Notes: generated by a model not told the origin, from the sequence alone. Numbered from the stretch's first letter, positions 16,963 to 25,626 are shown. The stretch is 64,000 nt of DNA from Candidatus Obscuribacterales bacterium (GCA_020050685.1 JAGVKG010000069.1:1-64000); one strand, 5' to 3'. Numbers and translations are program-made.

Positions 16963-17424
16963 CTATTTCTCCATGGTGAGTTCGACAGTGGCGTCATAGA
17001 CGGTTTCGCCGAAGTAGCCCGATTTGCGACCACTGCGCACCGGAATGACAAACGAGTTTGCGGGATCCGTCGAGAACTTGAGTCCATCTTCGGTGGTGAT
17101 GGGCTGGTCCTTGAACTTTTCCGTGACCATTTTCTTGATGCACCCCGGTATGGACTTGAATGTCACATATCCGCCGATGGGCATGTCGTTGTTCTGTGTC
17201 ACCGAGATGCGCAGGGTCAAGCGTAGGGGAAACGAAGTTTCCTTGTCATCCAACGCGATTGCCATCGAAATAGCGCTTTCAACACCCGGATGCTGCAGTT
17301 GCTCCGAATCGGAGGGAAGGCGACGAGCGGTATAACGTGCACTTGCTGCACATGTTCCCGCATAGTGTTCCACTTCCGAAGCTACGCGCCCCAGTTGTTT
17401 TTTTGTCAGAGTTAAGCTGTCCAT
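16963..17424 (-). CDS. Hypothetical protein, 153 aa
   Basis: Unrecognised. The start is set by GGAG before the ATG at 17424. The N-terminal 40 residues are helical and the rest is probably beta-rich, with alternating hydrophobic strands (FPLRLTLRISVTQ, PIGGYVTFKSIP, YFGETVYDATVELT). There is no signal peptide. It is the first gene of the group 17424-15110, and its stop is three bases before the next start. Confidence 0.75.
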   Translation of the reverse strand: MDSLTLTKKQLGRVASEVEHYAGTCAASARYTARRLPSDSEQLQHPGVESAISMAIALDDKETSFPLRLTLRISVTQNNDMPIGGYVTFKSIPGCIKKMVTEKFKDQPITTEDGLKFSTDPANSFVIPVRSGRKSGYFGETVYDATVELTMEK

Positions 17425-17468
17425 GATTTTCTCCTCGCCTGATGGCAATGTGACACCGCGGAAGGCAT

Positions 17469-17488
17469 TCACTGGACAAGTCCAGTGA
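17469..17488. promoter_or_regulatory. Perfect dyad upstream of the membrane/NADAR group
   Basis: TCACTGGAC-AA-GTCCAGTGA, 45 bases upstream of the start at 17424. A candidate operator or leader stem for the minus-strand group. Confidence 0.5.
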
Positions 17489-17595
17489 TGTTTTTCCGAG
17501 GTGCGATGTTGTTTGTTCTTGGTGTACGGGTTTCCGGTATTAGAAATAAACTGATGACTTGAACTTAGCTTTTACTTAAATACAAAAGCGAGAAG

Positions 17596-17621
17596 AGTAT
17601 TTCGCGCGCGCGCGGAATACT
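17596..17621. other. Near-perfect CG-alternating palindrome
   Basis: AGTATTTCGCGCG / CGCGCGGAATACT, one mismatch in 13 pairs, centred on a (CG) tract in the divergent gap 17425-17751. It could extrude or adopt Z-form, or be a protein site. Confidence 0.6.
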
Positions 17622-17751
17622 TAGTAAATTTCCCACTTAACTTGCACCCGGATAATTAGCGCAGCTATACGAGCTCTGCCGACCATGACCAAATCACTCC
17701 CGATTGGTCCTGAAAATTGGTATCATTAGACGTAACTTGAAAGGGATAAAG

Positions 17752-18486
17752 ATGAAAGACATTCTTGCCTTGGACATTGGCAACTCGTATATCAAGTGTG
17801 CTGTATTTACGAACGGGCAAATTGGCGAAATCTGGCGTTACCAGACGAGCGATGTGCAATCGGCTGCCCAAGATTTTCTCGATCGAAGTCATGCACCGGT
17901 GGCATTGTCTTCTGTTGTTCCTGCGGCAACAGTGGCGATTAATCAAAGCTGTTCCGATATCGATCGCCCGCTTTATGTTGTTAATCCCCTTTCGCAAAAA
18001 GTTCTTACTGGCATGCATCCGGACATGGGTGCCGATCGTGTTGCTGCTGCCGTGGCTGCATGGAAAATCTACGGGCAAGGCAAATTGTTCACTACGTTTA
18101 TGACGTTTGGCACTGCTACCACTTTATTGACGATTTCAGAGAATGGCCAGACTGGTGGCGGGTATATCGCGCCGGGTGTGGGTATGATGTTTCAATCTTT
18201 GCACGAGAAGACTGCGCTTCTTCCACATCTTGCCATGCAAGGTGCTGAGTATGAACTTGGTCATGACACAGAAAGCCATATTCAAAATGGTGTCTTGGTT
18301 GGCCACATTGGTTTGATTCGAGAATGGTTGAGCGTTGCCAGAAAGCACGCAACCGGTGATTCGGTAACAGTTGCCACTGGCGGCTGGGATGAAACTTTGG
18401 AGAAACACTGCAAGCTGTTTGATTTTGTCGATCAAGATCTCACACTCAAGGGTGTTCACTTGTTAGCTAGCGAGGCACTCGCTTAA
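17752..18486 (+). CDS. coaX: Type III pantothenate kinase
   Basis: 244 aa. It phosphorylates pantothenate in the first step of coenzyme A synthesis, without feedback inhibition by CoA in this family. Phosphate-1 motif DIGNSYIKC (8-16), the GADR motif with catalytic Asp95, phosphate-2 region TFGTATT (118-124), GGGYIAPG and a C-terminal VATGG are all visible. The usual Asp at the start of the phosphate-2 motif (DFGTAT) is Thr here. AAAGGGAT precedes the ATG. It is a single-gene unit with divergent neighbours upstream. Confidence 0.9.
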   Translation: MKDILALDIGNSYIKCAVFTNGQIGEIWRYQTSDVQSAAQDFLDRSHAPVALSSVVPAATVAINQSCSDIDRPLYVVNPLSQKVLTGMHPDMGADRVAAAVAAWKIYGQGKLFTTFMTFGTATTLLTISENGQTGGGYIAPGVGMMFQSLHEKTALLPHLAMQGAEYELGHDTESHIQNGVLVGHIGLIREWLSVARKHATGDSVTVATGGWDETLEKHCKLFDFVDQDLTLKGVHLLASEALA

Positions 18487-18638
18487 GCGAAGTGCGCGAG
18501 GTACGTTGTGTATATTCTTAACGTAATTACTAGTGGAATTACGAAATAAATATCTTGTTTTGAAATGTCTTTTATAAGTAGCTTGTTCTTATAACTTTTG
18601 TTTGAAAGTCATAAGAGAGCGCACGAAACAGCAGTAAA

Positions 18639-18707
18639 TAGACATCAAAAACATACTCGAGAAAGCCAGTCTTCACTGGTGGGTCTCGCGCTTGTTTTTG
18701 ATGTCTA
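18639..18707. terminator. Long nested hairpin
   Basis: A perfect 15-bp stem TAGACATCAAAAACA / TGTTTTTGATGTCTA encloses a second hairpin, CGAGA-AAGCCAGT / ACTGGTGGG-TCTCG. It lies 150 bases after coaX and could terminate transcription on either strand or be a small structured RNA. The remaining gap 18487-18829 is empty except for CGTAATT / AATTACG at 18522-18543. Confidence 0.65.
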
Positions 18708-18829
18708 GATTTGCGCCTGCTGAATCGCAGACATTGGAGATTGTTAACATCGCGGGAGGTGATCGAACAGCGTCAAAGAACTAATTGTCCATGTGATAAG
18801 AACTGTACACCCAATAAGGAAAATGAAAA

Positions 18830-19585
18830 ATGACTGATGAACAGAACAAATTTGGAAACTTCACCGGAGTCACGGGCTCACATGAACTGGTCAAGAGTTT
18901 TCCGTCGCGTTCGTTCGACAACATAGGAGACGATTATAAGATTCCCGAATTTAGATCTGATATTCCACCGAATTGGTTGGCTGGCATCAATGCGTTGTTT
19001 CTCTACGCAGATGGCTTTGAGTTTCCGGAGGGCGTCGTGCCTGGCCACTACTTGGAGAATCTCTGTGGTGCAAAAGTCACTACTGCCTCTGCCCCTTGGC
19101 GGCATCAGTGGCGTCAACCGGCCGGCAGCGTAGTCATTGGTGAGTGGACTAATGATGACCGCATGTTCTTACCGGAGATATCATTCTCTTCGGTGGATGT
19201 TAGCCAGTATGATGTGGTGTACTGGCCAGGTGGATGCTGGTGTCCGGATGAACTTCGCGGCGATGGCGATGCCTTGCGCATTATCCGTGAAGCCAACCGT
19301 CTGGGATTGCTGGTGGCAACGATATGCCATGGGGGATGGGTTCTTTGCAGCGCTTCTTGCAAGGCGCCGGAAGGACAAAACAGTTTCCCGACAGAAGGCA
19401 TCCACGCAACCGGTGTGGGTTCAATTCAAGAAGACATGCGGCGCTATGGATTCACCGTCGACAACGATGATGTCGTCTACGATGCGCAAGCAAATCTCTT
19501 GACGGCCACTGGTCCCAAGGTGCTCGGACCTTTCTGTGAACGTATGGGCGAGTTGTTGAAGCAACGGCTCGATGCTCGTGCGTGA
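18830..19585 (+). CDS. DJ-1/PfpI family protein
   Basis: 251 aa. The class I glutamine amidotransferase-like fold is indicated by VVYWPGG (130-135), the nucleophile elbow ATICHGG with Cys166-His167, and an acidic residue in the GFEFPEGVV segment, the usual arrangement in PfpI/DJ-1 proteins. The N-terminal 50 residues are an extension. Members act as glyoxalases, deglycases, chaperones or peptidases, and the specific role cannot be assigned. An AAGGAAAA site precedes the ATG. It is single-gene with a clear terminator. Confidence 0.87.
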   Translation: MTDEQNKFGNFTGVTGSHELVKSFPSRSFDNIGDDYKIPEFRSDIPPNWLAGINALFLYADGFEFPEGVVPGHYLENLCGAKVTTASAPWRHQWRQPAGSVVIGEWTNDDRMFLPEISFSSVDVSQYDVVYWPGGCWCPDELRGDGDALRIIREANRLGLLVATICHGGWVLCSASCKAPEGQNSFPTEGIHATGVGSIQEDMRRYGFTVDNDDVVYDAQANLLTATGPKVLGPFCERMGELLKQRLDARA

Positions 19586-19615
19586 AAGATAGGGAACTGA
19601 CAGCGTAGAAGAATT

Positions 19616-19665
19616 GCGGTGGCTGTACTTTAAATCGGTACGCCCACCGCTGTTCTATCTTTTTG
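19616..19665 (+). terminator. Rho-independent terminator of the DJ-1/PfpI gene
   Basis: Stem GCGGTGG...GTAC / GTAC...CCACCGC, followed by TGTTCTATCTTTTTG. Confidence 0.8.
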
Positions 19666-19749
19666 TGTGAATACTCAGAGAATCGCGGCAGGGTTAGGGA
19701 TTTACCTTTTTGTTTTAAAGTCTTATAGGCTATAGTAGAAAACTAAAAA

Positions 19750-19777
19750 AGAAGGGAGTGTTGCTGGCTCTCCTTCT
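19750..19777 (-). terminator. Terminator of the 175-aa gene
   Basis: Stem AGAAGGGAG / CTCTCCTTCT. On the minus strand it is followed by TTTTTTAG. A variant of the CTACTA dyad (in reverse) lies at 19724-19740. Confidence 0.75.
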
Positions 19778-19787
19778 TGGTCTGTAT

Positions 19788-20315
19788 TTATCTTGGTTTG
19801 ATCGTGATGCGTTCCTCATTCATCAAACAAGCTAACGTGTTCAATGCGGCTAATGCATCTTGTGGTGCGAGGCGCAGACGATCGTTATTCATGACGATGA
19901 ACGTTTGTCCTTCTTCAACATTTGCTTCCATTGGTTCGTAAACAAACATCGGATTGCGGAAGTAGCTGTTGAGAAAAATCTCGAGTGCACGCGCTTCCTC
20001 CGGGTGAGGATCATCTTCTGTCCAGCCTTTGGCGCTATATGGATTTATGTCCTTGAGCGCAACTCGCACCTTGTGCGTTAACAGCAGTGAAAATGACGCA
20101 CAAGCAGGCGTGGTGACTTTGATCTTGTCCCAGCGAACTCGTGCGTCGGATTCCGCATCCGGGTAAAATTCTTCGCATACGCATTTGAGCGCTTTTGCCA
20201 CGCGCTTTAGTACTTCCGGATCTTCCGTATCAAAGATGAACTCGTACTCTTCGTGCGCGTCTTGGTTCTCATCACCGGTGTCATCGTCTGATGGCAAGTC
20301 AAAATCGTTATCCAT
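19788..20315 (-). CDS. Acidic hypothetical protein, 175 aa
   Basis: Unrecognised. The first 25 residues are almost entirely Asp, Glu, Asn, Gln and His. The rest is mixed alpha/beta with FIFDTEDPEVLKRVAKALK and FIVMNNDRLRLAPQ. There are no membrane segments. A GAGAGGAAT site precedes the ATG. It follows the 481-aa membrane gene, with a 17-bp hairpin in the 100-base gap, so it is probably co-transcribed or separately ended. Confidence 0.78.
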   Translation of the reverse strand: MDNDFDLPSDDDTGDENQDAHEEYEFIFDTEDPEVLKRVAKALKCVCEEFYPDAESDARVRWDKIKVTTPACASFSLLLTHKVRVALKDINPYSAKGWTEDDPHPEEARALEIFLNSYFRNPMFVYEPMEANVEEGQTFIVMNNDRLRLAPQDALAALNTLACLMNEERITIKPR

Positions 20316-20352
20316 GATGGGTAATTCCTCTCGTTGAGATTACGCATGGACT

Positions 20353-20390
20353 CGCCTGCAGCGCAAGCAAATAATTGCTCGCTGCAGGCG
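20353..20390 (-). other. Intergenic stem-loop
   Basis: Perfect 11-bp CGCCTGCAGCG / CGCTGCAGGCG extended inward by AGCAA / TTGCT. There is no U-tract. Confidence 0.7.
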
Positions 20391-20415
20391 GTCGTCCAAG
20401 CGTTATGTGGGCTGC

Positions 20416-21861
20416 TTAGTGCATCTGAGGATGGTCACCCTCATCTTCTTCCTTCACGGTTATCACTATTTCCGATGGATCTAATCCATCAGACAGATCA
20501 ACCAGCATTGTGCGAGAGTCTTCTTGCTCGCCATTTTGTTTTGGCTTGCTCGGTGACTCTGCGCACGTGCCTGTGCAGGAAGCAGTGGTGGCACTGTTTA
20601 CCACGACAGCAGGAAGCGGACAGAAGTTCTGCATATCTTGGGCGCAGATTGTTCTGATGTCCGACTCATTCATGCTCCGGAGTTTTATGCAGTCGCTATG
20701 CACATGCTTCGGTGCTGCTTCGCTCGCAACAACTGCGACATCCATATTGCTTATTGGCTCCATGGATGTTGCCGCGTCGATGTCCGCGTCCATTTGCGTG
20801 CTCTGCAACTCTTCATTAGCCGGGCTGGAAGAAATTGCAAAGCGAGCCGCGTCGCTCGGCTGAATTGCGAGTGACGAAGCCTGAGCTTTCGGACGTTTCG
20901 GACTTGGATTCTCTTTGCTCTTCGGTTTGGCTTTGCCAAACGGTCGCAAAGATTCCGTTATCGGCATACGCGAACGCGGTGTTTCGCTAGCAGGCGCAGG
21001 ACCTTTCGGTGGTTCATCAGAAGGTACATCTGATGGTGTCATTGGAACCGCATCGTCATCGTCATCGCCCGGTTCTTGATCGTCGATGTCCTTCTTGTTG
21101 GTTGGTTGCACTTGCTTTGCGCGTTTCGGCAGCAAGTACTTTCTATCACCAAGCAAGAGTTGGCTGTATGAGCGATTGATGAATGGCTGGAAAAGACTAT
21201 TCTTATCCGCTTCTTCAATCGGTTCAAACGCGACCGAGAACAGACCGCGCTCTACGACAATGCACTTGATCGGACGGAGCATGACCTTTCCGCCAGGAAT
21301 TTCTGTCCACTCCTGCAACACGTGTGGTTGTCCGGGAATTAGTCGCTCGTGATCACTGCCTGCAAGTCGGGTGAACATGCCACAAGCTGATTCAAAAACA
21401 AGCTTGGAACAGGTAAAACCGAATACAAGAATGACTACTTGCAACAATTCCTTGGGAACGGTCGTGAGTTCTGGCAGAATACCCCAGACAACTGCGGTGA
21501 GCCAAAACGATGCTCCCATGATCACCTTGAGGCGATCGAGAGTGACAAGGTGGCGAGACTTAGGCTGAAGATACGAACGCACAAAGCGTTGCATGATGCC
21601 TTGCTGACCTTCTTTGTGCAGCTCATGTCCATATTCTTCGGAGTGCAATTGCAAGCCGATGACAAACAAGGCCGAGATAGCCGGGAGTTTTTGGATAATT
21701 GGCGGAAGCATTTGCCACAGACCAAGCAGGTTATGCCAGGCTGCAACAAGCGTCATGACGAGCTGAGATGATTGATCCGGAAATACTAGACATACAAAAA
21801 ATGCCAGTGATAACAAGATCAAGGTGAGACTGAGGACTCTCCTCATACTGAAATGTTTCAT
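20416..21861 (-). CDS. Membrane protein with long disordered tail, 481 aa
   Basis: Unrecognised. The ATG at 21861 follows GGAGGT; an upstream in-frame TTG lies within that site and is not the start. The first 150 residues contain four or five hydrophobic segments (about 8-28, 36-52, 58-72, 108-126, 130-148). A small folded region follows (to about 230, with GGKVMLRPIKCIVVERG). The last 250 residues are Pro/Ser/Asp/Lys-rich and low in complexity, probably disordered, ending with an acidic, His-terminated tail. It is the first gene of a pair with the 175-aa protein. Confidence 0.78.
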   Translation of the reverse strand: MKHFSMRRVLSLTLILLSLAFFVCLVFPDQSSQLVMTLVAAWHNLLGLWQMLPPIIQKLPAISALFVIGLQLHSEEYGHELHKEGQQGIMQRFVRSYLQPKSRHLVTLDRLKVIMGASFWLTAVVWGILPELTTVPKELLQVVILVFGFTCSKLVFESACGMFTRLAGSDHERLIPGQPHVLQEWTEIPGGKVMLRPIKCIVVERGLFSVAFEPIEEADKNSLFQPFINRSYSQLLLGDRKYLLPKRAKQVQPTNKKDIDDQEPGDDDDDAVPMTPSDVPSDEPPKGPAPASETPRSRMPITESLRPFGKAKPKSKENPSPKRPKAQASSLAIQPSDAARFAISSSPANEELQSTQMDADIDAATSMEPISNMDVAVVASEAAPKHVHSDCIKLRSMNESDIRTICAQDMQNFCPLPAVVVNSATTASCTGTCAESPSKPKQNGEQEDSRTMLVDLSDGLDPSEIVITVKEEDEGDHPQMH

Positions 21862-22328
21862 GGTGACCTCCAAATGAGAGAAGTCGCAAACAACCGAATG
21901 AGCCGTCGTCTAGTTTCGATGTCGATGACTAGCGATAGTTCATGCGGGAGTTTTGCGACAATGATTCTGTGAGAATGGTGGCAAAGGCACGTCAAAAACC
22001 ACCCAGCGCGAAAATGTTGCTTGGATGTTGAAATTGCTTTGCTGTACTAACTCTTGTTGTTTTTCTTGTGGTGAGAATTCGTGCGGGAGTTACATATATA
22101 ACTTCAAGTTACAGAGTTTGTAGAGTCCTTCTCAAGAGAGTTGTCATTCGGGGGAAGTTGCTCGTAACACTGATAAATAGAGGCTTTGCGCGAATTGGCT
22201 AGCGCGGCTCTGCCAATGTTGTTTCAATTTGTATAGGGCTGAAGTGGCGTTTCCAGACTAATTTCTCCTCCCAGGGAATAAAGAAGCTTGGGTCAAAGTT
22301 TGCCATGTGTGACTGGAGGAGAGTAGCT
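21862..22328. other. Divergent intergenic gap
   Basis: No gene. It is AT-rich around 22090-22130 (ACATATATAACTTCAAG) with GCTAGCGCGGC at 22199. Promoters for both flanking genes must lie here, but no consensus pair was convincing. Confidence 0.4.
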
Positions 22329-22586
22329 ATGCTTAACGACGTCAAATATATTTCCATAATTGCGCTGCTCGTTGGCATCATCATTGGCAGCAACATGCCT
22401 AAGGCAAACGCCGATGGCGAAGCACTGGACAAGAAAACATTTTTAGAGGGAATGGCCTTGTGTGGCATCTTAGCCAATGAACGTCACGATCCACTCGGTG
22501 CGTGGGGACTCTTTGGCAAGTTCCGCAGCGAAAACGATTTGCGCGACGCCGCTCGCACATATGCTAATTCCCTGACCGCTAAGTAA
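22329..22586 (+). CDS. Small exported or membrane-anchored protein, 85 aa
   Basis: A GGAGGAG site precedes the ATG at 22329. An N-terminal hydrophobic helix (8-22) ends in NMPKANADGE, consistent with signal-peptidase cleavage after ANA. The mature part is about 55 residues, hydrophilic and helical. Not recognised. It is a single-gene unit ending at the hairpin 22663-22695. Confidence 0.72.
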   Translation: MLNDVKYISIIALLVGIIIGSNMPKANADGEALDKKTFLEGMALCGILANERHDPLGAWGLFGKFRSENDLRDAARTYANSLTAK

Positions 22587-22632
22587 ATGCTCACATTCGC
22601 AAGGAGAGTGTTGAACTGTGAAAATCAAATGA

Positions 22633-22649
22633 CTACTAAAAGGACTAGT
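22633..22649 (+). repeat. CTACTA-N7-TAG dyad, copy 3
   Basis: CTACTA, seven bases, TAGT, then AAA, between convergent genes. Confidence 0.6.
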
Positions 22650-22662
22650 AAATCACCTTGTC

Positions 22663-22695
22663 AAAGAAGCAAGCATGTCGAATGCTTGCTTCTTT
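22663..22695. terminator. Bidirectional hairpin
   Basis: A perfect 14-bp stem AAAGAAGCAAGCAT / ATGCTTGCTTCTTT with a five-base loop, between convergent genes. Confidence 0.8.
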
Positions 22696-22704
22696 GGAGA
22701 GATT

Positions 22705-23100
22705 CTAGCTCGGCTCAGAGCGCGAGGTGTCCAGTCGCGGTTCGAAGTAGATGCTGGCGATGTGCTGGCTTGTACGGTCGACGTTTTTGATATTGCTGAT
22801 CTCTTGTGGAGAGACAGCAACCACAATTTCAGTTTCGACTTTGCGCACTTCGCCGTTGAGTTGAAATCTTTCCGTGATTGTCTTGGTGGTCAGACTCAAC
22901 TTTTCACCAATCAGCTTTTCAAAGGACTCTGCCGATCCGATTACGTAAAGACTGCCTCCGTGTGGTCTTTCTTTAGGGACCTCAAGCGCGTGTGAACGAA
23001 GCCCGAGCGTGACTTGCAGAATGTGATCTTCGGTGGGATTGTGCAGTTGAACCACTGCGTAAAGTATCGCTGATTTGTCTATTTCTGTTGATGGCATCAT
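22705..23100 (-). CDS. Hypothetical protein, 131 aa
   Basis: Unrecognised. The start at 23100 follows AGGAG. It looks like a beta-rich single domain: AILYAVVQLHNP, HILQVTLGLRS, GGSLYVIGSAESFEKLIGEKL, VETEIVVAVSP. There is no signal peptide. It is the second gene after the 143-aa gene, with a GGCGGATG / CATCCGCC hairpin between them. Confidence 0.75.
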   Translation of the reverse strand: MMPSTEIDKSAILYAVVQLHNPTEDHILQVTLGLRSHALEVPKERPHGGSLYVIGSAESFEKLIGEKLSLTTKTITERFQLNGEVRKVETEIVVAVSPQEISNIKNVDRTSQHIASIYFEPRLDTSRSEPS

Positions 23101-23153
23101 TATTCTCCTCATTAGGGATGCTCTGGTAACTTGTTTTCGCCAAAGGCGAGGCA

Positions 23154-23179
23154 GGCGGATGCTCATACGAACATCCGCC
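23154..23179 (-). other. Intergenic stem-loop
   Basis: GGCGGATG / CATCCGCC between two minus-strand genes; no U-tract. Confidence 0.6.
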
Positions 23180-23197
23180 GATTGCCGTCGCTTTCGC

Positions 23198-23629
23198 TTA
23201 TACGTCTTCTTGTGGTGCTACGCCACTGGGGCGCGTGCGCCTGTTGATCGTCGCTTTGAGCACGCGTTCTTCCGTCAGAATCGCGTCGACTTCAATAGCC
23301 GAAATGATTGTCAGACCAGTTCGCTGTGTATCCGTGAGTGGTTCCGGCGTGTCGCTTTCCCCGAGGCAAAACGGCTTCCAAGAACCGCGCAGTTCTTTGA
23401 TGGTCTCGTGAACGGATTTGAGTGTGGCGAGCAGCTCAGTCTGTTTCTCATTAAACTTTTCCTCTTCGGTCCAGTTCTTCTCGTTGTTGAACAACGAGAT
23501 GGATTCGTCTCTGGTTCTTATGACGTCGAGGAGGATTTTCCTCATATCTTCGCCGTACTTGCCGCGCAGATGATCCACATCCACAATTGCCAAAAACCGA
23601 AGTCGTTCTTCAATCGATAGTTTTCTCAT
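23198..23629 (-). CDS. Hypothetical helical protein, 143 aa
   Basis: Unrecognised. AAGGAA precedes the ATG. Mostly charged helices, with probable coiled coil over residues 50-85 (EEEKFNEKQTELLATLKSVHE), a short Pro/Gly linker and a C-terminal EVDAILTEERVLKATINRR helix. It is the first gene of a two-gene unit with 22705-23100. Confidence 0.75.
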   Translation of the reverse strand: MRKLSIEERLRFLAIVDVDHLRGKYGEDMRKILLDVIRTRDESISLFNNEKNWTEEEKFNEKQTELLATLKSVHETIKELRGSWKPFCLGESDTPEPLTDTQRTGLTIISAIEVDAILTEERVLKATINRRTRPSGVAPQEDV

Positions 23630-23905
23630 AATCTATTCCTTTGCTGTCACGTCGACTCGCAAAAAATGTGATGATGCACCAATTGTTCTAAACCAAGCAT
23701 TCTTCAACCCAAAGCAAGCTCTACTTCATCGCTCGTTGCGATGTCGGGAAATTCCGTAAGTAGTGATTTGGCTTAGCTGTGAGAAGAATCCGCGCTTAAT
23801 TGAAAACACTTATGTGTAACTTCACCCTATGAACTACGCGTATGAATAATCAATTGAAGTCGCGCGAATTAAAGTAAAAGTTGTGCGTATTAGTCCCACG
23901 AAAAA

Positions 23906-23932
23906 CGCGAGCTGACTTGGTATCAGCTCGCG
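23906..23932 (-). terminator. Terminator of the coiled-coil gene
   Basis: A perfect 10-bp stem CGCGAGCTGA / TCAGCTCGCG with a seven-base loop, followed on the minus strand by TTTTTCG. The gap 23630-23905 otherwise holds nothing recognisable. Confidence 0.82.
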
Positions 23933-23978
23933 CTAGGTTTTGTATTTCCTAGCAACTCGTTTGCCGCAGGAGCGGTTG

Positions 23979-24452
23979 CTATTTTTCTTCGTCTTCCAAT
24001 GTTTGTATGCGGCGTCCGTAATCCATCAGAACGTCTGTGTGCTTTGTAATGTGATCATCAATGGCTCGAAAATAATTACCCACGCCGTCAAACCCCTTTT
24101 TCATATCCTTGCGAAGATTGTCGAACTTGGCGTTCAGTCTTTCTTCCATGCCATAGAAGTTGCCTTCCAATGCGCAAAACTTCCCATAAAGCGCATTGCT
24201 ATTTTCGTCAATTTCGCACATATGGATTTTTACTGCCTGCATGTCCACTTGCAAACCATGGACGTTGAACTTAAGCTCCCGCACGTCGGTCTTCAGCCCA
24301 GCACCGTCAGTCTTCAGCCCGGTTACGTCAGACCTAATTTCGGTTACGTCAGACTTCATTTCGGCGAAGTCCGACTTGAGCCCGCGAACGTCAGTTTTTA
24401 CTTCATGCAGGTCTGACTGCATGTTGATCAGAATATTCTCTATGTTTGACAT
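23979..24452 (-). CDS. Heptad-repeat coiled-coil protein, 157 aa
   Basis: Seven or more imperfect seven-residue repeats of the type LKSDVTE / IRSDVTG / LKTDVRE (about 17-72) form a long coiled coil. The C-terminal segment GVGNYFRAIDDHITKH...RRIQTLE matches the end of the protein at 47688 (GIGKYLVAIDKDVNDHERRISDIE), so the two are paralogues. Both have the same ECF-like promoter. The repeats vary in number and sequence between the two. Function unknown. A GGAGGATGCT site precedes the start. Confidence 0.78.
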   Translation of the reverse strand: MSNIENILINMQSDLHEVKTDVRGLKSDFAEMKSDVTEIRSDVTGLKTDGAGLKTDVRELKFNVHGLQVDMQAVKIHMCEIDENSNALYGKFCALEGNFYGMEERLNAKFDNLRKDMKKGFDGVGNYFRAIDDHITKHTDVLMDYGRRIQTLEDEEK

Positions 24453-24479
24453 AGCATCCTCCGGTTAATTTGGGTCCTT

Positions 24480-24513
24480 ATATATAAAGACGTTCGAGGT
24501 GCAAAAAAGTTCA
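24480..24513 (-). promoter_or_regulatory. ECF-like promoter, site A
   Basis: Minus strand: TGAACTTTTTTGCACCTCGA, then ACGTCTTTATATA. GAACTT and CGTCTT are 14 bases apart, and the start codon is about 35 bases downstream. The same element occurs at 43049, 47623 and 56614. Confidence 0.65.
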
Positions 24514-24621
24514 ACATAAAACCAGTTTAGCAGCGTTAATTGTAGATGCCAAGTTGAGATTTAATCAGCGCGACGTGCTGACTCTATGAAAGGGATTTTT
24601 CAGATTACCAAATAGGAGTTT

Positions 24622-25626
24622 CTAGAAGATTCTTCGCAACATGCCGCCGAGTCCGCCACCACCCATGCGTGGCATTCGGAAGCCGTGGCCCATGCCACCC
24701 ATTCCCATTCCGCCCATTCCACCCATGCCGCCCATACCAAAATTCCCCAGGCCGCGTCCAATAAATGGAAGTCTGAGTCCACCCATTCCGCCGCCCATTC
24801 CCATTGGTCCATAACCACCCATTCCGCCCATGGGTCCACCCATGCCACCAAATCCTTGAGCAAGAAGTGGGGCTCCGAAGCGTTGCAGTAGTCCACCTAA
24901 ACCGCCGCGATGATGACCCTGTTGCATACCATATTGATTTTGAGCGTATCCGGGCATACCGCCTTGTAGCATTTGTTGGTCATAAGCAGCTTGCGGAATT
25001 TGTGGTTGATTCCATTGTGAATACTGAGGAGTGTTCCATTGACCGTACGGCAAGTGAACTTGTTGTTGAGGTTGTTGTTGTATATAAGGTTGTTCAATTG
25101 GTTGCGGATTCAGTTGCACATGTTGAGTGGGAGCTGCTGCAACAATTTCGCTGTCGTAAAAGCCTTGTGCCTGACGTGCGCGTGCAACATCAGCGAGTGC
25201 GGCTTGCTCTCTCATAGATGGCATCGCTTGCTCTGGCGTAAGTGTCACCGCCAGTGGTGCCGGTGCAAATTGCGGTGCCGGGAAAAATGGCGGCGCTTCC
25301 ATCGGCTGTGGAAAAACTTGAGGCTGCATCATAACTGTTTGCTCGGGCGGCCGATTCATATACTGCATTGGTGGGATGTACATTCTCGGTCCGCTCAAAG
25401 GCTGGTCTTTCCCCCAATCGGATACCGACCAAGTCGTGCCGTCAGCATTGAAGATTCCCTGGCCCGGAATGTAAATTGCGCCAGTGTCCCGATTCGTACG
25501 AGTCCAAGCTCCGCTCGATTCGGATAAGTTCTGCCCCGCCTGCATCTGCGCCAATTGGTCTGGCGATAGCTGTCTGCTAAGGTCGTCGGATGAACCGCCC
25601 GAGTTATCAGAATTTCCTGGAAGCAT
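24622..25626 (-). CDS. Low-complexity Gly/Met/Pro/Gln-rich protein, 334 aa
   Basis: An AAGAGGGAT site precedes the ATG. The N-terminus contains a TGAIYIPGQGIFNADGTTW segment that may fold. The middle is Pro/Gln/Tyr-rich (QQQPQQQ), and the last 100 residues are Gly-Met repeats (GGMGGMGGMGMGGMG) ending GGLGGMLRRIF. There is no signal peptide. The composition suggests a disordered or self-assembling protein; no family recognised. It is a single-gene unit. Confidence 0.78.
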   Translation of the reverse strand: MLPGNSDNSGGSSDDLSRQLSPDQLAQMQAGQNLSESSGAWTRTNRDTGAIYIPGQGIFNADGTTWSVSDWGKDQPLSGPRMYIPPMQYMNRPPEQTVMMQPQVFPQPMEAPPFFPAPQFAPAPLAVTLTPEQAMPSMREQAALADVARARQAQGFYDSEIVAAAPTQHVQLNPQPIEQPYIQQQPQQQVHLPYGQWNTPQYSQWNQPQIPQAAYDQQMLQGGMPGYAQNQYGMQQGHHRGGLGGLLQRFGAPLLAQGFGGMGGPMGGMGGYGPMGMGGGMGGLRLPFIGRGLGNFGMGGMGGMGGMGMGGMGHGFRMPRMGGGGLGGMLRRIF

